Counted from the stretch's first letter, positions 32,311-44,460 are shown. The stretch: 64,000 bases of DNA from Patiria pectinifera (GCA_029964075.1 CM057142.1:36830392-36894391); one strand, 5' to 3'. Made by a program: numbers and translations. The notes: a model not told the origin generated them from the letters alone.

Positions 32311-33227
32311 ATCAGGAAATACATAGGTTGCTACAGTTGGCTTTTGCGCGAAATACACACAAGGCATACAATTCGGGGTGGAATACTTTTTGTGGTTTCC
32401 TTCAATCCACACACAGTAGTCGGGTCGTGAATCCGCAGTGCATAGGTGAGTTCATCGCCTGGCTTTCCATCCGGCGATATTCCCCATCAACAATTGCAAC
32501 ATACGTCGCGGGGGTAAGTTGTAAGTACAAGTTAATGGGCAGACCAGACCCAACTGATTCGTATATGGTTACAAAATTACTCGAAGGTTGTAGGCGTGGG
32601 GTTTCGCGAAGAGACCGCAGGTCACCAATATCGCTGGCGCTGCTTTCGCGCATTATGGCAATTTTGCCTGAAGTTTGTTCATCACATTATGAAGTGACAT
32701 TGTTTCGCTCTGCTATGCTTCTTGCATTTTTCGGTTTCTTACGAGTTAGTGAGTTCACGGCAAATTCGCGGGGGGATGTGCAGCCTGCAGTTTTGCACAT
32801 TTCAGACATACGCTTCTCCAACGGCTGCGAGTCAGTAACGTTGGCACTGCGCCAGTCTAAGACAAATCAGCGTGGCCCCCCTCAAATTGTTCTTGCAGGT
32901 CGGTGGGCTGATGCCACTCTCTGCCCTGTTGCAGCGCTTCAACAATTTGTTCAAAATCGCCCAAGAACACAAGGCCCCCTCTTTTGTCACATTGATAGTC
33001 AACCACTTACTCGTTACCAGTTCAATAGAGTTTTGCAGTCTGCGTTGTCAGGCTGTGGCATCACGAATTCACATTATAGATCCCACTCATTTCGTATGGG
33101 GGCAGCATCTACTGCATATGCATTGGGCCTTCCCTTCACAGACATACAGCGTATGGGTCGATGGCGGTCAGACGCGCTAGCCAGTTACCTCCGCCCCTTC
33201 CCCATAGTCAATTTTCACGGGGATTAA
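32304..33227 (+). CDS. Ngaro tyrosine recombinase
   Basis: 307 residues; the ATG at 32304 overlaps the RT stop region by 7 nt (ATGGTAG). The N-terminal helical DNA-binding part (residues about 1-110) has NTHKAYNSGWNTFCGFL and SPSTIATYVAGV. The catalytic part carries Arg147 in FLRVSEF, a KTNQRG stretch, His261 and Arg264 in HSFRMGAAS, Trp287 in MGRWRSDA and Tyr295 in ASYLRP. This is the R-H-R-H/W-Y set of lambda-integrase-type enzymes. It would insert the circular cDNA through a short identical core, with no target duplication. The copy at 44950-45890 has several indels. Confidence 0.92.
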   Translation: MVDQEIHRLLQLAFARNTHKAYNSGWNTFCGFLQSTHSSRVVNPQCIGEFIAWLSIRRYSPSTIATYVAGVSCKYKLMGRPDPTDSYMVTKLLEGCRRGVSRRDRRSPISLALLSRIMAILPEVCSSHYEVTLFRSAMLLAFFGFLRVSEFTANSRGDVQPAVLHISDIRFSNGCESVTLALRQSKTNQRGPPQIVLAGRWADATLCPVAALQQFVQNRPRTQGPLFCHIDSQPLTRYQFNRVLQSALSGCGITNSHYRSHSFRMGAASTAYALGLPFTDIQRMGRWRSDALASYLRPFPIVNFHGD

Positions 33228-33245
33228 GCAAATAATTTTATTTGA

Positions 33246-33779
33246 TTTGTAGGTGTTCATCCACATGAGCAACGCTGTGCTGGGATAGTGGGGGATTCAC
33301 TGGTTCGATGGGCAGCATATGATATGGGTATCCCTGTGCAATGGAATGGGCGAAGTGGAGCACGCTTGAATCAATTAGCATATTTGTTGGACGGCATTGG
33401 TGATGTAGACATTATAGTAATGCATGTTGGTACTAATGACTTAGTGCAGCTCAACTTCTATGCGATTCGGCATACTCTAGCCGTCATGCTGGCAGAATGT
33501 CGGGAGAGATTTCCTAACACCAAACTTGTTTGGTCATGTATATTACCCCGGCTATTTTACTATGGTGCACAATCCCAAAAATCCATGGAACACATACGGC
33601 GAGCGACTAACCGCTGGGCTAGGTCACAATGTCGCAGGCTGGGAATCAGTGTACTTGATCACCCCCAATTTCATTGGTCTGCCGCTCACCTCTACCGGAG
33701 AGATGGGGTTCACCTCTCTCCGAAGGGTAATGCAGCCTTTCGAGACAATTTGCGCTCCTGCATTTTGTCGCTAATGTAA
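33246..33779 (+). CDS. SGNH/GDSL-type hydrolase ORF of the Ngaro element
   Basis: Open from 33246 to the TAA at 33777-33779. Block I GDSL has Ser at 33297, an NGRSG turn with the block II Gly follows, block III GTND is at 33429-33440, and block V DGVH has Asp at 33702 and His at 33711; so the Ser-Asp-His triad is intact. SGNH enzymes cleave esters, often acetyl or lipid groups. Similar esterase domains are known in some Ngaro and CR1 elements, and the substrate is unknown. It is in frame with the recombinase but behind TAA (33225) and TGA (33243). The first in-frame ATG (33324) lies after the catalytic Ser. An acceptor-like TTTTATTTGATTTGTAG ends at 33252, suggesting splicing. Confidence 0.82.
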   Translation, partial: FVGVHPHEQRCAGIVGDSLVRWAAYDMGIPVQWNGRSGARLNQLAYLLDGIGDVDIIVMHVGTNDLVQLNFYAIRHTLAVMLAECRERFPNTKLVWSCILPRLFYYGAQSQKSMEHIRRATNRWARSQCRRLGISVLDHPQFHWSAAHLYRRDGVHLSPKGNAAFRDNLRSCILSLM

Positions 33780-33834
33780 GTTCCCGCAGTGATGGTGCTT
33801 GTTTCTTATGTGGGTCGCTTTTCGCGTTTGGCAG

Positions 33835-34414
33835 TTTTATTGGTGCCCCAGAAGAGAACGAGCCCCATAATGCTGGTTTTGAGTGAACATTTGACTACAG
33901 TGTACTTAACTAAATTCAACTTGGTAACTAAATTCATTGTGGCCCGTGATGTGCCTCATGGACTGATCCAGTAACATGTTAATCTCGAATCTTCATGTAC
34001 ATGTATAGCCTATGATTTACCACAATGGCTATACCCCCACTACATGTGCCTGCAGTGGGGAATGTGTTTTTAATTAAGTGCTGAAGTTATAGCACCTTAC
34101 CTGTTAACTGGTTTTATCGCTTGATTTAACAGGCTTTCACAACGGCCGTTGTTGGTGGGTAGTGGTCACTGGGTATCACTATCGTCATTGTGGTCTTGGG
34201 TATCACAATCAGTTTTCTTGTGAGCATCAAACTACGTGAGGTGGTCATGGGTACCTCCTAATGTTTAATGTTAATGTTAATGTGCTCTATGTATCCGGTT
34301 TGCCCTTAATCTTTGGTATTCCGGTTGAAGAAGGTTGATTTAAACATTGAAGCTGTGGCGAGAGACACAACAAACTTTTCTCCTGAGTGATTCCTTTTTG
34401 TAGTATGAGTATAA
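33835..34414 (+). repeat. Ngaro split direct repeat B1
   Basis: Nearly identical to B2 (34871-35449), from TTTTATTGGTGCCCC to GTATGAGTATAA. Its last four bases, ATAA, are also the first four of A2. It starts about 55 bp after the hydrolase stop. Confidence 0.93.
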
Positions 34415-34767
34415 CACATTTTACCATATAACTGGTAAAATTTATTATACTCAGCGCAAAGTCCAATTTGATCGTACTTGTGGGAGTTCAATAATTGTAC
34501 AGCATACAGTGTGCATGAGTATCCTGATTAAGGAAGGTTGTATGCAAATTGGGATTCTGAACACCCCTGGGCAACCAATAAAAGCAGAACATCGCTTGCG
34601 GGACGTGCGCAAACTTCATTGCGGACGTTGTATGCACTCTCCCTTTATTTTGCCGCGCTAGGATTGCGCGGCAGCCAATCAGCGCATTGTTTTCTATCGG
34701 GAGTGCGCGGATTCACTTTTAGTCACGGCTTCAATCTAGAAACATCAACGCTCGATTGAAAACTTTT
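34411..34767 (+). repeat. Ngaro split direct repeat A2
   Basis: Second copy of A1, abutting B1 at ATAA. Confidence 0.93.
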
Positions 34768-34870
34768 CCCACCTCCTCCCCTACATTCCTCCATGGTGGA
34801 AGAGAGGGGGATATTCTGTATGTAGTACAGCACTATTGTTTGGGGCACAGAAGTGGTTATTTCTGGGCAT
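34768..34870 (+). other. Ngaro A2-B2 spacer
   Basis: 103 bp that replace the ORF block between A2 and B2. It starts CCCACCTCCTCCCC and ends TTATTTCTGGGCA. Conserved in the second assembly copy (47425-47527). No recognised motif. Confidence 0.7.
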
Positions 34871-35449
34871 TTTTATTGGTGCCCCAGAAGAGAACGAGCC
34901 CCATAATGCTGGTTTTGAGTGAACATTTGACTACAGTGTACTTAACTAAATTCAACTTGGTAACTAAATTCATTGTGGCCCGTGATGTGCCTCATGGGCT
35001 GATCCAGTAACATGTTAATCTCGAATCTTCATGTACATGTATAGCCTATGATTTACCACAATGGCTATACCCCCACTACATGTGCCTGCTGTGGGGAATG
35101 TGTTTTTAATTAAGTGCTGAAGTTATAGCACCTTACCTGTTAACTGGTTTTATCGCTTGATTTAACAGGCTTTCACAACGGCCGTTGTTGGTGGGTAGTG
35201 GTCACTGGGTATCACTATCGTCATTGTGGTCTTGGGTATCACAATCAGTTTTCTTGTGAGCATCAAACTACGTGAGGTGGTCATGGGTACCTCTAATGTT
35301 TAATGTTAATGTTAATGTGCTCTATGTATCCGGTTTGCCCTTAATCTTTGGTATTCCGGTTGAAGAAGGTTGATTAAAACATTGAAGCTGTGGCGAGAGA
35401 CACAACAAACTTTTCTCCTGAGTGATTCCTTTTTGTAGTATGAGTATAA
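34871..35449 (+). repeat. Ngaro split direct repeat B2 (right end)
   Basis: Copy of B1. Its final ATAA (35446-35449) touches non-element DNA (GTGAAGTATT). Confidence 0.92.
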
Positions 35450-36924
35450 GTGAAGTATTATAACTATCATTTTCTCTGAAGTAATGGCACTATTTTCACA
35501 GTTGAGACAACACATGTGGATGTGTCTACTTACATGATAATAATTCTTCGAGCCGGATGAAAATTACGAAATCGTAATTGTGCTCTACACAACGATGACA
35601 TGAATATTAAGGGTTCTCTGAGCTTTACATCTTTGAATACTTTCCACTGAAAAAAGGGGTTTTATCATTCGTGTGTATTACCTCGAATCTCATAATGTTG
35701 TCATATGACCCCTTTTCACTGTATTCCTTATTCTATGTTGTCTTTCCCTTTGATCTTCGGCACTGTTTGATCTCCTAAGAAATCACAAGCAATACGAACA
35801 AACAAAGCATGCATACAAAGCATTCTAACAGTAACAGTAAAAAATTACCACACGGCTTATCCTGTGAGTTTACAATAAAAAGAAGAACAAAGAAAAAGAG
35901 TACGGAGCAGGACCTACGGTATCGTGTTAATTACAACTAATTACATTCCTAAAAACAGTTTGCATTTGTCTACAACTCAGACCAATGATTAGTGTCAGTA
36001 CGAAGTGGTAATTTTGTTTTGCGCGTCTCGTGTGGTTTTTGGGCGCGAGCGCATGCGCGACCACAAAAACAAGTGGGATTTTTTTTGTAGAGACAAACAA
36101 CGGGTATTGGTGTGATTCCTTTGGCGGTGCAAAATATACAAATCCACTCGGTCTGTTCGACACCTTCATTCACAGAGGGCACTTCTCAATAAGTAAAGTA
36201 ATAAAACCCTAAGGAGTCTTCTTACTCAAACGCGACTCGGACCGTTGGCCAGAATGAGATCAAAGACTCGAGGGAAAACGAGGGCGCTATAACACGCCAA
36301 TAGTCGGAGATATAGTCATGCGGTATGCGACTTTCTGGGCATTAGTATCGAAATTTGGGTACAGTGAGGGCGGTATTTTTATAGTCTAGCTAGACTGTGC
36401 TGTAGATATGGAGTTACAACAAGGCCCTTCGCTCGTCCGGACCGCTCTGAGAGCATGCCTCTTATTAATGGGCCCAAAAGTGCCCACGCCGGCCAAATCA
36501 CGATTTGCATGCCCTCAAATTCTTTGCTATTAGACAATTAGAGCATATTGTGGGCCATGAACTTGAGGGTTAGTAAAATGGAAGGGTGGAAACCGTGCAC
36601 AGGACTGGGGGCATGCTTTATTTTGCAATGGAGCGTATGCATCATGTGTCAAAATTGCGAAGGGCTTCAGGACTATTTTTAGGGGTGATCATCTTTGGGT
36701 GAATTTTCTCCCCTTAGTCATGTGATTACCCCCCCCCCCCCGCCCCCAAACATTACACAGAAAACGAAAGATAATGAACTAAGCTGTAATTTGATGTGAG
36801 GCTCGAACACCTTGGAGAGTTTCCACTGCATGCTCATCTCTTTTCAAAACCTGCCATGATTCATATACGTACATTCCGTTATGCACATAATTATTTATAT
36901 CTCCCAAGCCCAAAGACCTATTAT

Positions 36925-37145
36925 GCTAGATGCTGATCGCAATATCCGCTGCTACACCATCAGATTCGAACCGACCATACCAGCCCGGTGGCCGTATAGC
37001 GCTGCAATCGGTGGTAAGTTTAACGTATGCATGAGGTTGTTGGTTGGAGTTCCAACTGAGCGAGCTATAGTGGTTTTCTGTTGTCTCCCAAGGTCTTGGA
37101 CAACACTGAGTAAAACTCAACATCTCCCCGACACACAGTTTCATC
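36925..37145 (-). mobile_element. possible tRNA-like SINE
   Basis: Minus strand has GGTTCGAATCTGA (box B-like, about 36962-36974) and upstream TAGCTCGCTCAGTTGGA (box A-like, near 37065). The spacing of about 100 bp is longer than in a plain tRNA. Duplicated at 49577-49797. Ends not defined. Confidence 0.3.
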
Positions 37146-38575
37146 AATCAAGAATAATTTTGGGAAAATATTAAATCTGACTGAATCTGACATTCAAGAA
37201 AGCCGGTTGATACCATGTGAATATGGGGATGGTTAAGTGTTGCATCTGGCGGCTAGTGCAGACATTGTTTGAAGAAATCGTTCAGTGGGGGATAAACATT
37301 TGCTTTTGTACTCCCATATGTCACCTTTGTGCAAACAATACCAACTCGAAAAACCTAGAGCTATTTCCAAGATTGCCGCCAATCTCAGCCTTATACAGAT
37401 ATATAAATTGCTTTCACAATCTTGGTTAATCTTACTTGTGATAATCTTGTTTTCTATTTCCCAAGATGAAAATAATAACTATGTTCAACAGTTTAACAGT
37501 TAAAACTATCAGATGTCTCCTCTTTTTTGAAAAATCCTTTTGGCGAACCAACATGTCCGCCGTAGTATTTTTTTCTTTTACTAAAACCCTGGCTGTCCGC
37601 CAACACTTATCTTGATAAACGAAAATACTGTGCACTAAGAACATTTGCCCGGGTGATTTAAACCCTAATTATGGAACAAGGCTGTCCCTGGCGCGTAAGA
37701 GATAAAGCGATCCATCAAAACAGTTCTTTATCAATAAGTCGGATGTCCAACATGTCCAATTAATTTGCAACAAGTGCTGGCATTTTAAATCCACTCACAG
37801 GCTATAGCAAACACTAAAATATATCTTTAAAAAAAAACATAGGTGAAATTACACGGAAAGCATCCAATTAATTTTAACATTGTCTTCATCAAAGAATCAA
37901 GGAGTCTGCAAACCTCAATCAGCACTTTCCTGGCGTTGGTCATGCGTTATATCTGTACTACACACGATAGTTGTATTACATGTACATTACATTATACATC
38001 TCAAAATAAAGTATACCCATTTTTGAATGTAAATTCTCAGAAATGTACTGTACATAAAAGGCCAAGATAGGAATACTAATTTTGAGATACCATGTATTTA
38101 GGAACCAATTGACCTTACACACCTCCAGTACGAAACGGATGAGGGAGTACAACAGTTCATCACTTGCAATCTCGAGAACCACGCGCTGTATGACACTCAA
38201 GTTCAGCTTAGAGTTTAGTACAACATGCTCGGTCCTCTGCGTTTTTCAGTCGTTGAAGGCTCTAAATGCTCAGGCACATTTCTTCTCAGTTGCCTTCGAG
38301 TATGGAAACCATATAAAATACAAGAATAAAATGTAATCTAAATTCGTTTTCGTTCAATCGAGAAAGGAGGAGGCCTGTTGTATTTTTTCGAAGACATCCA
38401 TAGGTTGCTTGAATCTGCAATTCATCAGCCAAGGGCTTTGTTTGAATGCCTTCGTCAAATATCTCGGAGTAAACAATCGATTTATCATAGTAATACTCTA
38501 TTTCTGCCTCCCCTTTTGTTCGCTCGTCCCCCCGCCCTGCAAACAGGGCGCTGGGATCTCTGATGAGATTCACAG

Positions 38576-38806
38576 AATCTTGTGAAGGAAATGGCCTATG
38601 ACCTATGTTTAAAGCATCTGGCTGCAGCTGTTCGAGACCGCATTTTAGACAATGTGCGCAAATGCTATCCGAAACTTCCCATAGAATTGCGCATATTCCA
38701 TACCAGATGTGATTTCTGTTTCATTGCGGACCATGTGGACAAAATTTTGAGCATCGCATACTGCAATCCGACCGTTCGTGATTCGAAACGGAGCCTGGGC
38801 GAGTGA
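38576..38806 (+). CDS. candidate 3'-terminal exon, unknown product
   Basis: After the acceptor GATGAGATTCACAG at 38575 a frame reads NLVKEMAYDLCLKHLAAAVR and on to a stop at 38804-38806, with KCYPKLPIELRI and a CDFC pair. AATAAA follows at 38900. The composition looks coding, and the LKHLA...LPIELR pattern recalls C-terminal boxes of LRR- or SOCS-like proteins, but this is weak recall. The duplicate at 51233-51462 has a one-base deletion and a TAA in place of TAC, so either the exon is decaying or it is not a gene. Confidence 0.3.
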   Translation, partial: NLVKEMAYDLCLKHLAAAVRDRILDNVRKCYPKLPIELRIFHTRCDFCFIADHVDKILSIAYCNPTVRDSKRSLGE

Positions 38807-41800
38807 CGGGAATAGTACATTTACAACACAGATGAGTTTTACAGAATTTCCTACATTATTATCACGCTTTTCAACGAGAAGAAAAAATCTCTAAACTGGA
38901 ATAAAAAAGAGTAATGAATCAGTCTTAACGGCCGTTTCAAACCTTGCAAGTCATGACCTTGATGACGCGCAGGTCACTGGTCACGCAAAATCCAGCCAAT
39001 CAGGCGTGAATTTATCAGAGTATCAGCGTCCTGTTTGCAGGGCGGGGGTACAAGCGAACCACTTTGAGGCATTTTCTAGTGAGGAAGGCATTTGACTGTG
39101 ACTATAGCAACGTCCGAATCGCTAGATGAGCTAGTAGCTCTGAATGTACTCTGAGTAAGAGGAACAATATTTGATCTATCACTGTCAGCTCATTACTGTT
39201 GCAGGAACGACAATGACAGAATCGATACCCAATCAGCTTTTTATATTGCAGAATAACGAATTTATGAATCTACAATAATGTACTTATTCACTAATGTTGT
39301 CTATTACTGGTATCCAATGACAACGACTACGCACTCGTCGCGACTCGAAAACGAGCGTGAAAGTCTACGAATTAGAAAAGCAAAGGAGACAAGGCAAACT
39401 TTGAAAATTAGCAAGTAATTGTGACGTCAGCAAAATAGTCGAAGTAGAGACTCGTAACTGTCAGGGTGACCGTTTTAGCCGATTTTCAGCTAACTTTGAC
39501 ATAATTTTTGTTAAAAAAACAGTTTGAAAAGAATTTGTTTTGGCAGATTTCTGGCAGAATTCTGCAAAAATGGTTATTTGACAGAAAACATAGCAAAATT
39601 GAACAAAAATAATACATTTTGTTTAATGGGACAGAATGGCTGGTCTAGGTGCCGAGGTTCACTGGGAAATGGACTGTGTCTTGGCCGGATCCACGTTTTG
39701 CCTGAAATTTACGCGATAATTTCATAACATATTTATGTGACTATAGATTGTTTGTAATGTAATTTGAACCTTAATTAAGGCAATACCACCAATCTGCATG
39801 TGATTCTTAGTGTTTAAAGTGTATTTTCGAGTAATTCTGGGGAATCTGGCAGTTTTGATAAACCTGACAGATTTTTGATGTGAATTGAGCAGAATAAGGC
39901 TCTGACCTTACAGTCAGCCTGGTAACTGTAGATCGTGCAAGAGGGAATCGGATTCGCCTCATCCATTCTTAACATGAATCTTCAGTTCCTTGTCCATTCT
40001 TCTTTGAAAGAGAGTGCATGCGAATTTCGACGAACAGATTTTGTTATTAAATAAGTGATATAGAAAATTCAAGGTATCCATTCGTGCATTTATTATTATA
40101 TAAGAACAAGATCCAGTTACCTACATAATGTCCCCGGTGAGAACGATCAGCTCCCGTACCGAGAGAAAGTTTGGAACAAGATATGCCCTCAGTTGTGATA
40201 CCACATTGTACATAGGGGGTCTGTTGACAACAAAACAACAACACTCGTTTGAAGGGCCAGACAGGGTAAGATATATCCTTGGTCAAGGCGTTCGTTATTA
40301 TCCGTACAGCAAATCCTCGCCACGCAGCGATATTTTAGGGCTAGCTTATCAGCGTTGATATACAGGTGAAACAGTGCAATAAAATTCAATAGACACTAGT
40401 GATAAATGCCCATACTTCAGAATTCTTTTAAAATACTCAGAACTCCCACAGGCATTTTAGCTGCACAGTAAAATGATGATCAACATGTCTTAATTCTTCG
40501 TTTTCTTTTCATTTTGGTGGGTTGACCATTGAATTTTCGAGAATTCTCCCTTAAAGAAGATGACCCCTAATTTTCCCAATGTGGAAAAGTAACCATCTTG
40601 AAAAAGGATCACTACAACGTGGCAAATACTGCCACTTTCGAGCTAATTGCATCAAAATTCTCAGGGTGGAAGCCCCAAATCCCGGGCCAGTGGTACATTG
40701 CCTTATCTCTTCAATTTCCCAATGTTATTGCTCTCAGAACTCTCTAAAATGAAATACATTGAGAGTATAACTTTTATTCATGAGCTCGGCGGATAGGTTT
40801 AGGCCGATTTACAAGTGTGCACCCATACCGCGCATAACTACAGTGTGAACAGCGACCTGATGACGCAATCACTATCTATATGCAAATCAACCGAAGACGA
40901 CAGAACGCCTTGGATCAGGACAGCTGGTATGAGCGAATGCTTCCATTGTTGCCTATTTTGATGGATGTTCATCAGGCTCCATTATCATAATTATGTGATG
41001 AAGAATAGAGGCTGTTCAAGCGTAAAATAATAGGTATTATGCATGACTACCACCGGCTACTACATGTACTGCCGTAATTGACAAATTCTTAACGGGAATT
41101 TTCCAGATGTTCTATATTGATCACTGCCATTTTCGTGGTATTTTGTTTTGTACATATAGATGTAAAACCATTCTTAAATAAAAACACCACCAAACAAAAA
41201 TCAAAGACTTAAATAATTGGTTTACAAATTACGCTAAAATTACAAATTCATGCAAACCATTAAATACAACTATTGCAGAATTCAAATAAGTTCAAATTAA
41301 AGATTAATCAATCAATTATAAAAAGGTAAGAAGAAAGCATTGTTAAAGGAGGAGAGGTTACATGTGATAAAAAGATGATGACAGGTGCAAGAGGGCTACA
41401 GAATTGAATAAGGGCACATGGAGAGTCTACAATCAAACGATGGATTGGTTTGAAATTAGCCTGATGAGTTATCTGTACCATGGATGGTACCGGTGAGTCT
41501 TTGTTTCTTTAAAATCGTGTTGATGGAGATTTTCTAGTTGCCGAGTGTTTCTGAAAGTATGCTCTGACAATGGGAAAAAGTAAGGTCTTTTTGTAAAGCT
41601 AAATCCTGAGGCTATAAAATTAATGGACATGTGTTTTTTTTCTGTCATAACTGAAAAATAGATTGCCTGTACGATAACAGTATATTTTATGAAAAAGAGG
41701 CTTATGGCACTTGTTTTCATTCAGAACAACTGCTTTATGGATTGAACAATATATCAATTAAACATGATCGTGATAATGTCCAGTGAACATGATCGTGATA

Positions 41801-42029
41801 ATGATGCTTTGTTGACAAAAACATTCAAGTAGGTTGGGAACCCTTATGAAACAGAATATATATATGTTACTTCTGAGAGTTGCAAGACAGTTAAAACGGC
41901 CCCTAATTGCATACGCCGACTGATTAATGAGTTTTGTGAGTCCTTGCATGATGGTTTGGAGCAACGACAGCCCTTTTTTCATTAAGGAAATGAAAACACC
42001 ACCACTTCAAAACTGCGCACCATTGGAGT

Positions 42030-43960
42030 AATAATAATAATAATAATTAACATTTTATAAAATAGCGCTTAATACGCATAAGTGTTTCGAAGCGCTTTAC
42101 AAAAAGTAAACATACGTAAGTATAAAGTACCAAAATATACAGGTATTAACAAAACATGTAATACAATGTAGTGAGAACTAATGAAGTGTCAAATGTGTCT
42201 AAGTTGACTCGGAGTTAAATAGATGTGTTTTCAATCTGGTTTTGAAAATGTCCAGAGTTTGCAGGAATCCCGTATGACGATGGGGAGATTGTTCCAAAGT
42301 TTGGGAGGCAGAGACGGAGAAGCTCGATCGCCGTATCGAGTATGGAGTTACGAGGACCAGGAGCAAGTTGTAAGTGTGCTGTGGGTGGTGAGCGGAGATG
42401 GATGGAAGAGGTTTGCAGGTTGGGTGTGATGAGTTCCTTGATGTATGAGTTTGCAAGTCCGTTCCGAGCCTTGTAAGTGTAATGAAGGAGGATCTTGAAT
42501 TGGATGCGTTGTGGAATGGGGAGCCAGTGTTAGGGCACGAAGGATTAGGGTTATGTGTTCATGTTTCCTTGTGCGCGTGATGAGGCGAGCTGCTGTGTTC
42601 TGGATATGTTGAAGTGCCGACAAATGGGAAATGGGTGAATTTATTAACAAACTATTACAGTAATCAAGGTGGGACGTAACAAAAGCATTTACTAGACGCT
42701 CGGTGGAACTTTGGTTGAGGTACTTTCTGGAGTTTCCCAATTTTGTGGATTCCAAAGAGCAGCTGCTCGACAGGAGTTGCGAATGTGCCGTTTCACATTC
42801 AGGGTGTTGTCTACTGTAACTCCAAGGTCCCTAGCAGATTCTGAGGGAGTAATTACTGTACTTACCATCAATGTTGAAATCTGGTAGCTTACCAGAGTTC
42901 CGAAACTGAAGTGACGTGCAGGATTTCTGTTTGGCGCCGTTCAGCATTAGGTTATTGCCACTCGCCCAGGCTTTAACATCAGAGATGCACTGCTCAAGTC
43001 TCACAACCCCGCTGGAAACCTCACTTTGTTTGAGTATCAGATACAGTTGTGTATCGTCAGCGTAAATCATATGTTGAACACCTTGATGGGCACTTATGAC
43101 GTCACTCATGGGACCAGTGTACAGGATAAAATCCAGAGGTCCCATGACGGATCATGAGGACCCCCATGAGTGGAAACGCTTGTGACAGTACACCATTGAT
43201 AACAATGACCTGCTTCCGATCTTCCAAGTAGGAAACAAGCCACTGTAAGACAACTCCATCTTGAGTCCGTACTTATGGTGGAAGCACTGTATCAAAGTGA
43301 GTGTGATCTATCCTATCAAACGCAGCTGAAGAGTCTGGCAAAACTGAGGACAGCTTCCAGTCCTTTATCAACCGCTAGCAAAGATCATTGTGAACCTTCA
43401 AAAGGGCTGTTTCAGTCGAATGGTACTGCCATTCTGCACGCGGATTGCATGACGAAACAGACCATTTATCATCGAGATAAGTTCGTAGCTGAGCAGCAGC
43501 GCGATCCTCTCTGGCACCTTATAGCAATCGCTGGTTCAGCAATCGATGCCAGTAATTCTTAATCCGTCATTTGGATCTAAGTTTGACTTCTTTAAGAGAG
43601 GAACCACATGCGATGTTTTTTTGCAGATATGCCAGCCCAGCATGGCTTATTATTATTTTGTTATTATTGTGTGTGTTATTGTGTGGTGTGGTGGTGGTGT
43701 TTGATTCCAGGCAAAGACAGAGAACGATTCACCAGTTAATTAATAGATGGCACGAGCTCATCCAGACACTCTCTTTCAGCACAGCCAAGTTGGTGCTGGG
43801 TCCGAGTTGACATGATTTTGATGGACTGTCTCGAATCGCGCTTTCCAGAACTGCACTTTCAGAGACAGGTTTCAAAGAAGCACCGCAAGAATGTATTGTG
43901 CCATGTGTTGATATTGCAGATCTGTTTTTGATGCTTGGGGGAGTCTTCCAGACTGGCGAC
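42030..43960 (-). pseudogene. L2/CR1-like LINE, 3' part, error-rich copy before the gap
   Basis: Corresponds to 54712-56522, where the same ORF is intact. On minus it holds the RT YADDTQLYL and SHLDYCNSLL segments and the (TAA)n tail at 42029-42048. Many one-base indels break the frame (near 42350, 42740, 42870 and 43160), and 43625-43700 is replaced by low-complexity TTATT/GTGTGGTG sequence. The density of changes rises toward the N gap, which points to poor consensus at a contig end. Confidence 0.85.
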
Positions 43961-44460
43961 NNNNNNNNNNNNNNNNNNNNNNNNNNNNNNNNNNNNNNNN
44001 NNNNNNNNNNNNNNNNNNNNNNNNNNNNNNNNNNNNNNNNNNNNNNNNNNNNNNNNNNNNNNNNNNNNNNNNNNNNNNNNNNNNNNNNNNNNNNNNNNNN
44101 NNNNNNNNNNNNNNNNNNNNNNNNNNNNNNNNNNNNNNNNNNNNNNNNNNNNNNNNNNNNNNNNNNNNNNNNNNNNNNNNNNNNNNNNNNNNNNNNNNNN
44201 NNNNNNNNNNNNNNNNNNNNNNNNNNNNNNNNNNNNNNNNNNNNNNNNNNNNNNNNNNNNNNNNNNNNNNNNNNNNNNNNNNNNNNNNNNNNNNNNNNNN
44301 NNNNNNNNNNNNNNNNNNNNNNNNNNNNNNNNNNNNNNNNNNNNNNNNNNNNNNNNNNNNNNNNNNNNNNNNNNNNNNNNNNNNNNNNNNNNNNNNNNNN
44401 NNNNNNNNNNNNNNNNNNNNNNNNNNNNNNNNNNNNNNNNNNNNNNNNNNNNNNNNNNNN
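43961..44460. other. assembly gap (500 N)
   Basis: Exactly 500 Ns, a fixed-size scaffold gap. The left flank ends in LINE sequence equivalent to 56522, and the right flank begins in Ngaro RNase H sequence equivalent to 31828. Confidence 1.

Larger units (their letters stand above)
28625..35449 (+). mobile_element. Ngaro-type tyrosine-recombinase retrotransposon, near-complete
   Basis: 6.8 kb with the split-direct-repeat layout of Ngaro/DIRS-order elements: A1 (28625-28981), ORFs, B1 (33835-34414), A2 (34411-34767), spacer, B2 (34871-35449). It encodes a Gag-like ORF1, RT with YLDD, RNase H, a tyrosine recombinase with a full R-H-R-W-Y set, and an SGNH hydrolase. No integrase or LTRs. The tetranucleotide ATAA occurs at the left end, the B1-A2 junction and the right end, as expected if a recombinase inserted a circular intermediate. 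The split repeats and the lack of a DIRS-type methyltransferase ORF favour Ngaro over DIRS1. The only clear defect in this copy is one frame break in RT near 31168. Confidence 0.93.
35450..42029. other. intergenic between Ngaro and LINE
   Basis: Mostly anonymous AT-rich DNA, repeated at 48108-54711. It contains a C13 run (about 36730), a SINE-like segment (36925-37145), a weak terminal-exon candidate (38576-38806) and an 18-bp tandem duplication, AACATGATCGTGATAATG, at about 41761-41803. No full gene. Confidence 0.5.

Noticed and set aside
33835..34990. Repeated open frames (for example 33789-33974 and 34756-35010) in the B repeats
   Set aside because: They fall inside the Ngaro split direct repeats and are translations of non-coding terminal sequence.
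38082..38573. Plus- and minus-strand open frames as further exons near 38.1-38.5 kb
   Set aside because: Both strands look equally protein-like, the stops and splice sites do not give a consistent model, and no domain is recognised.
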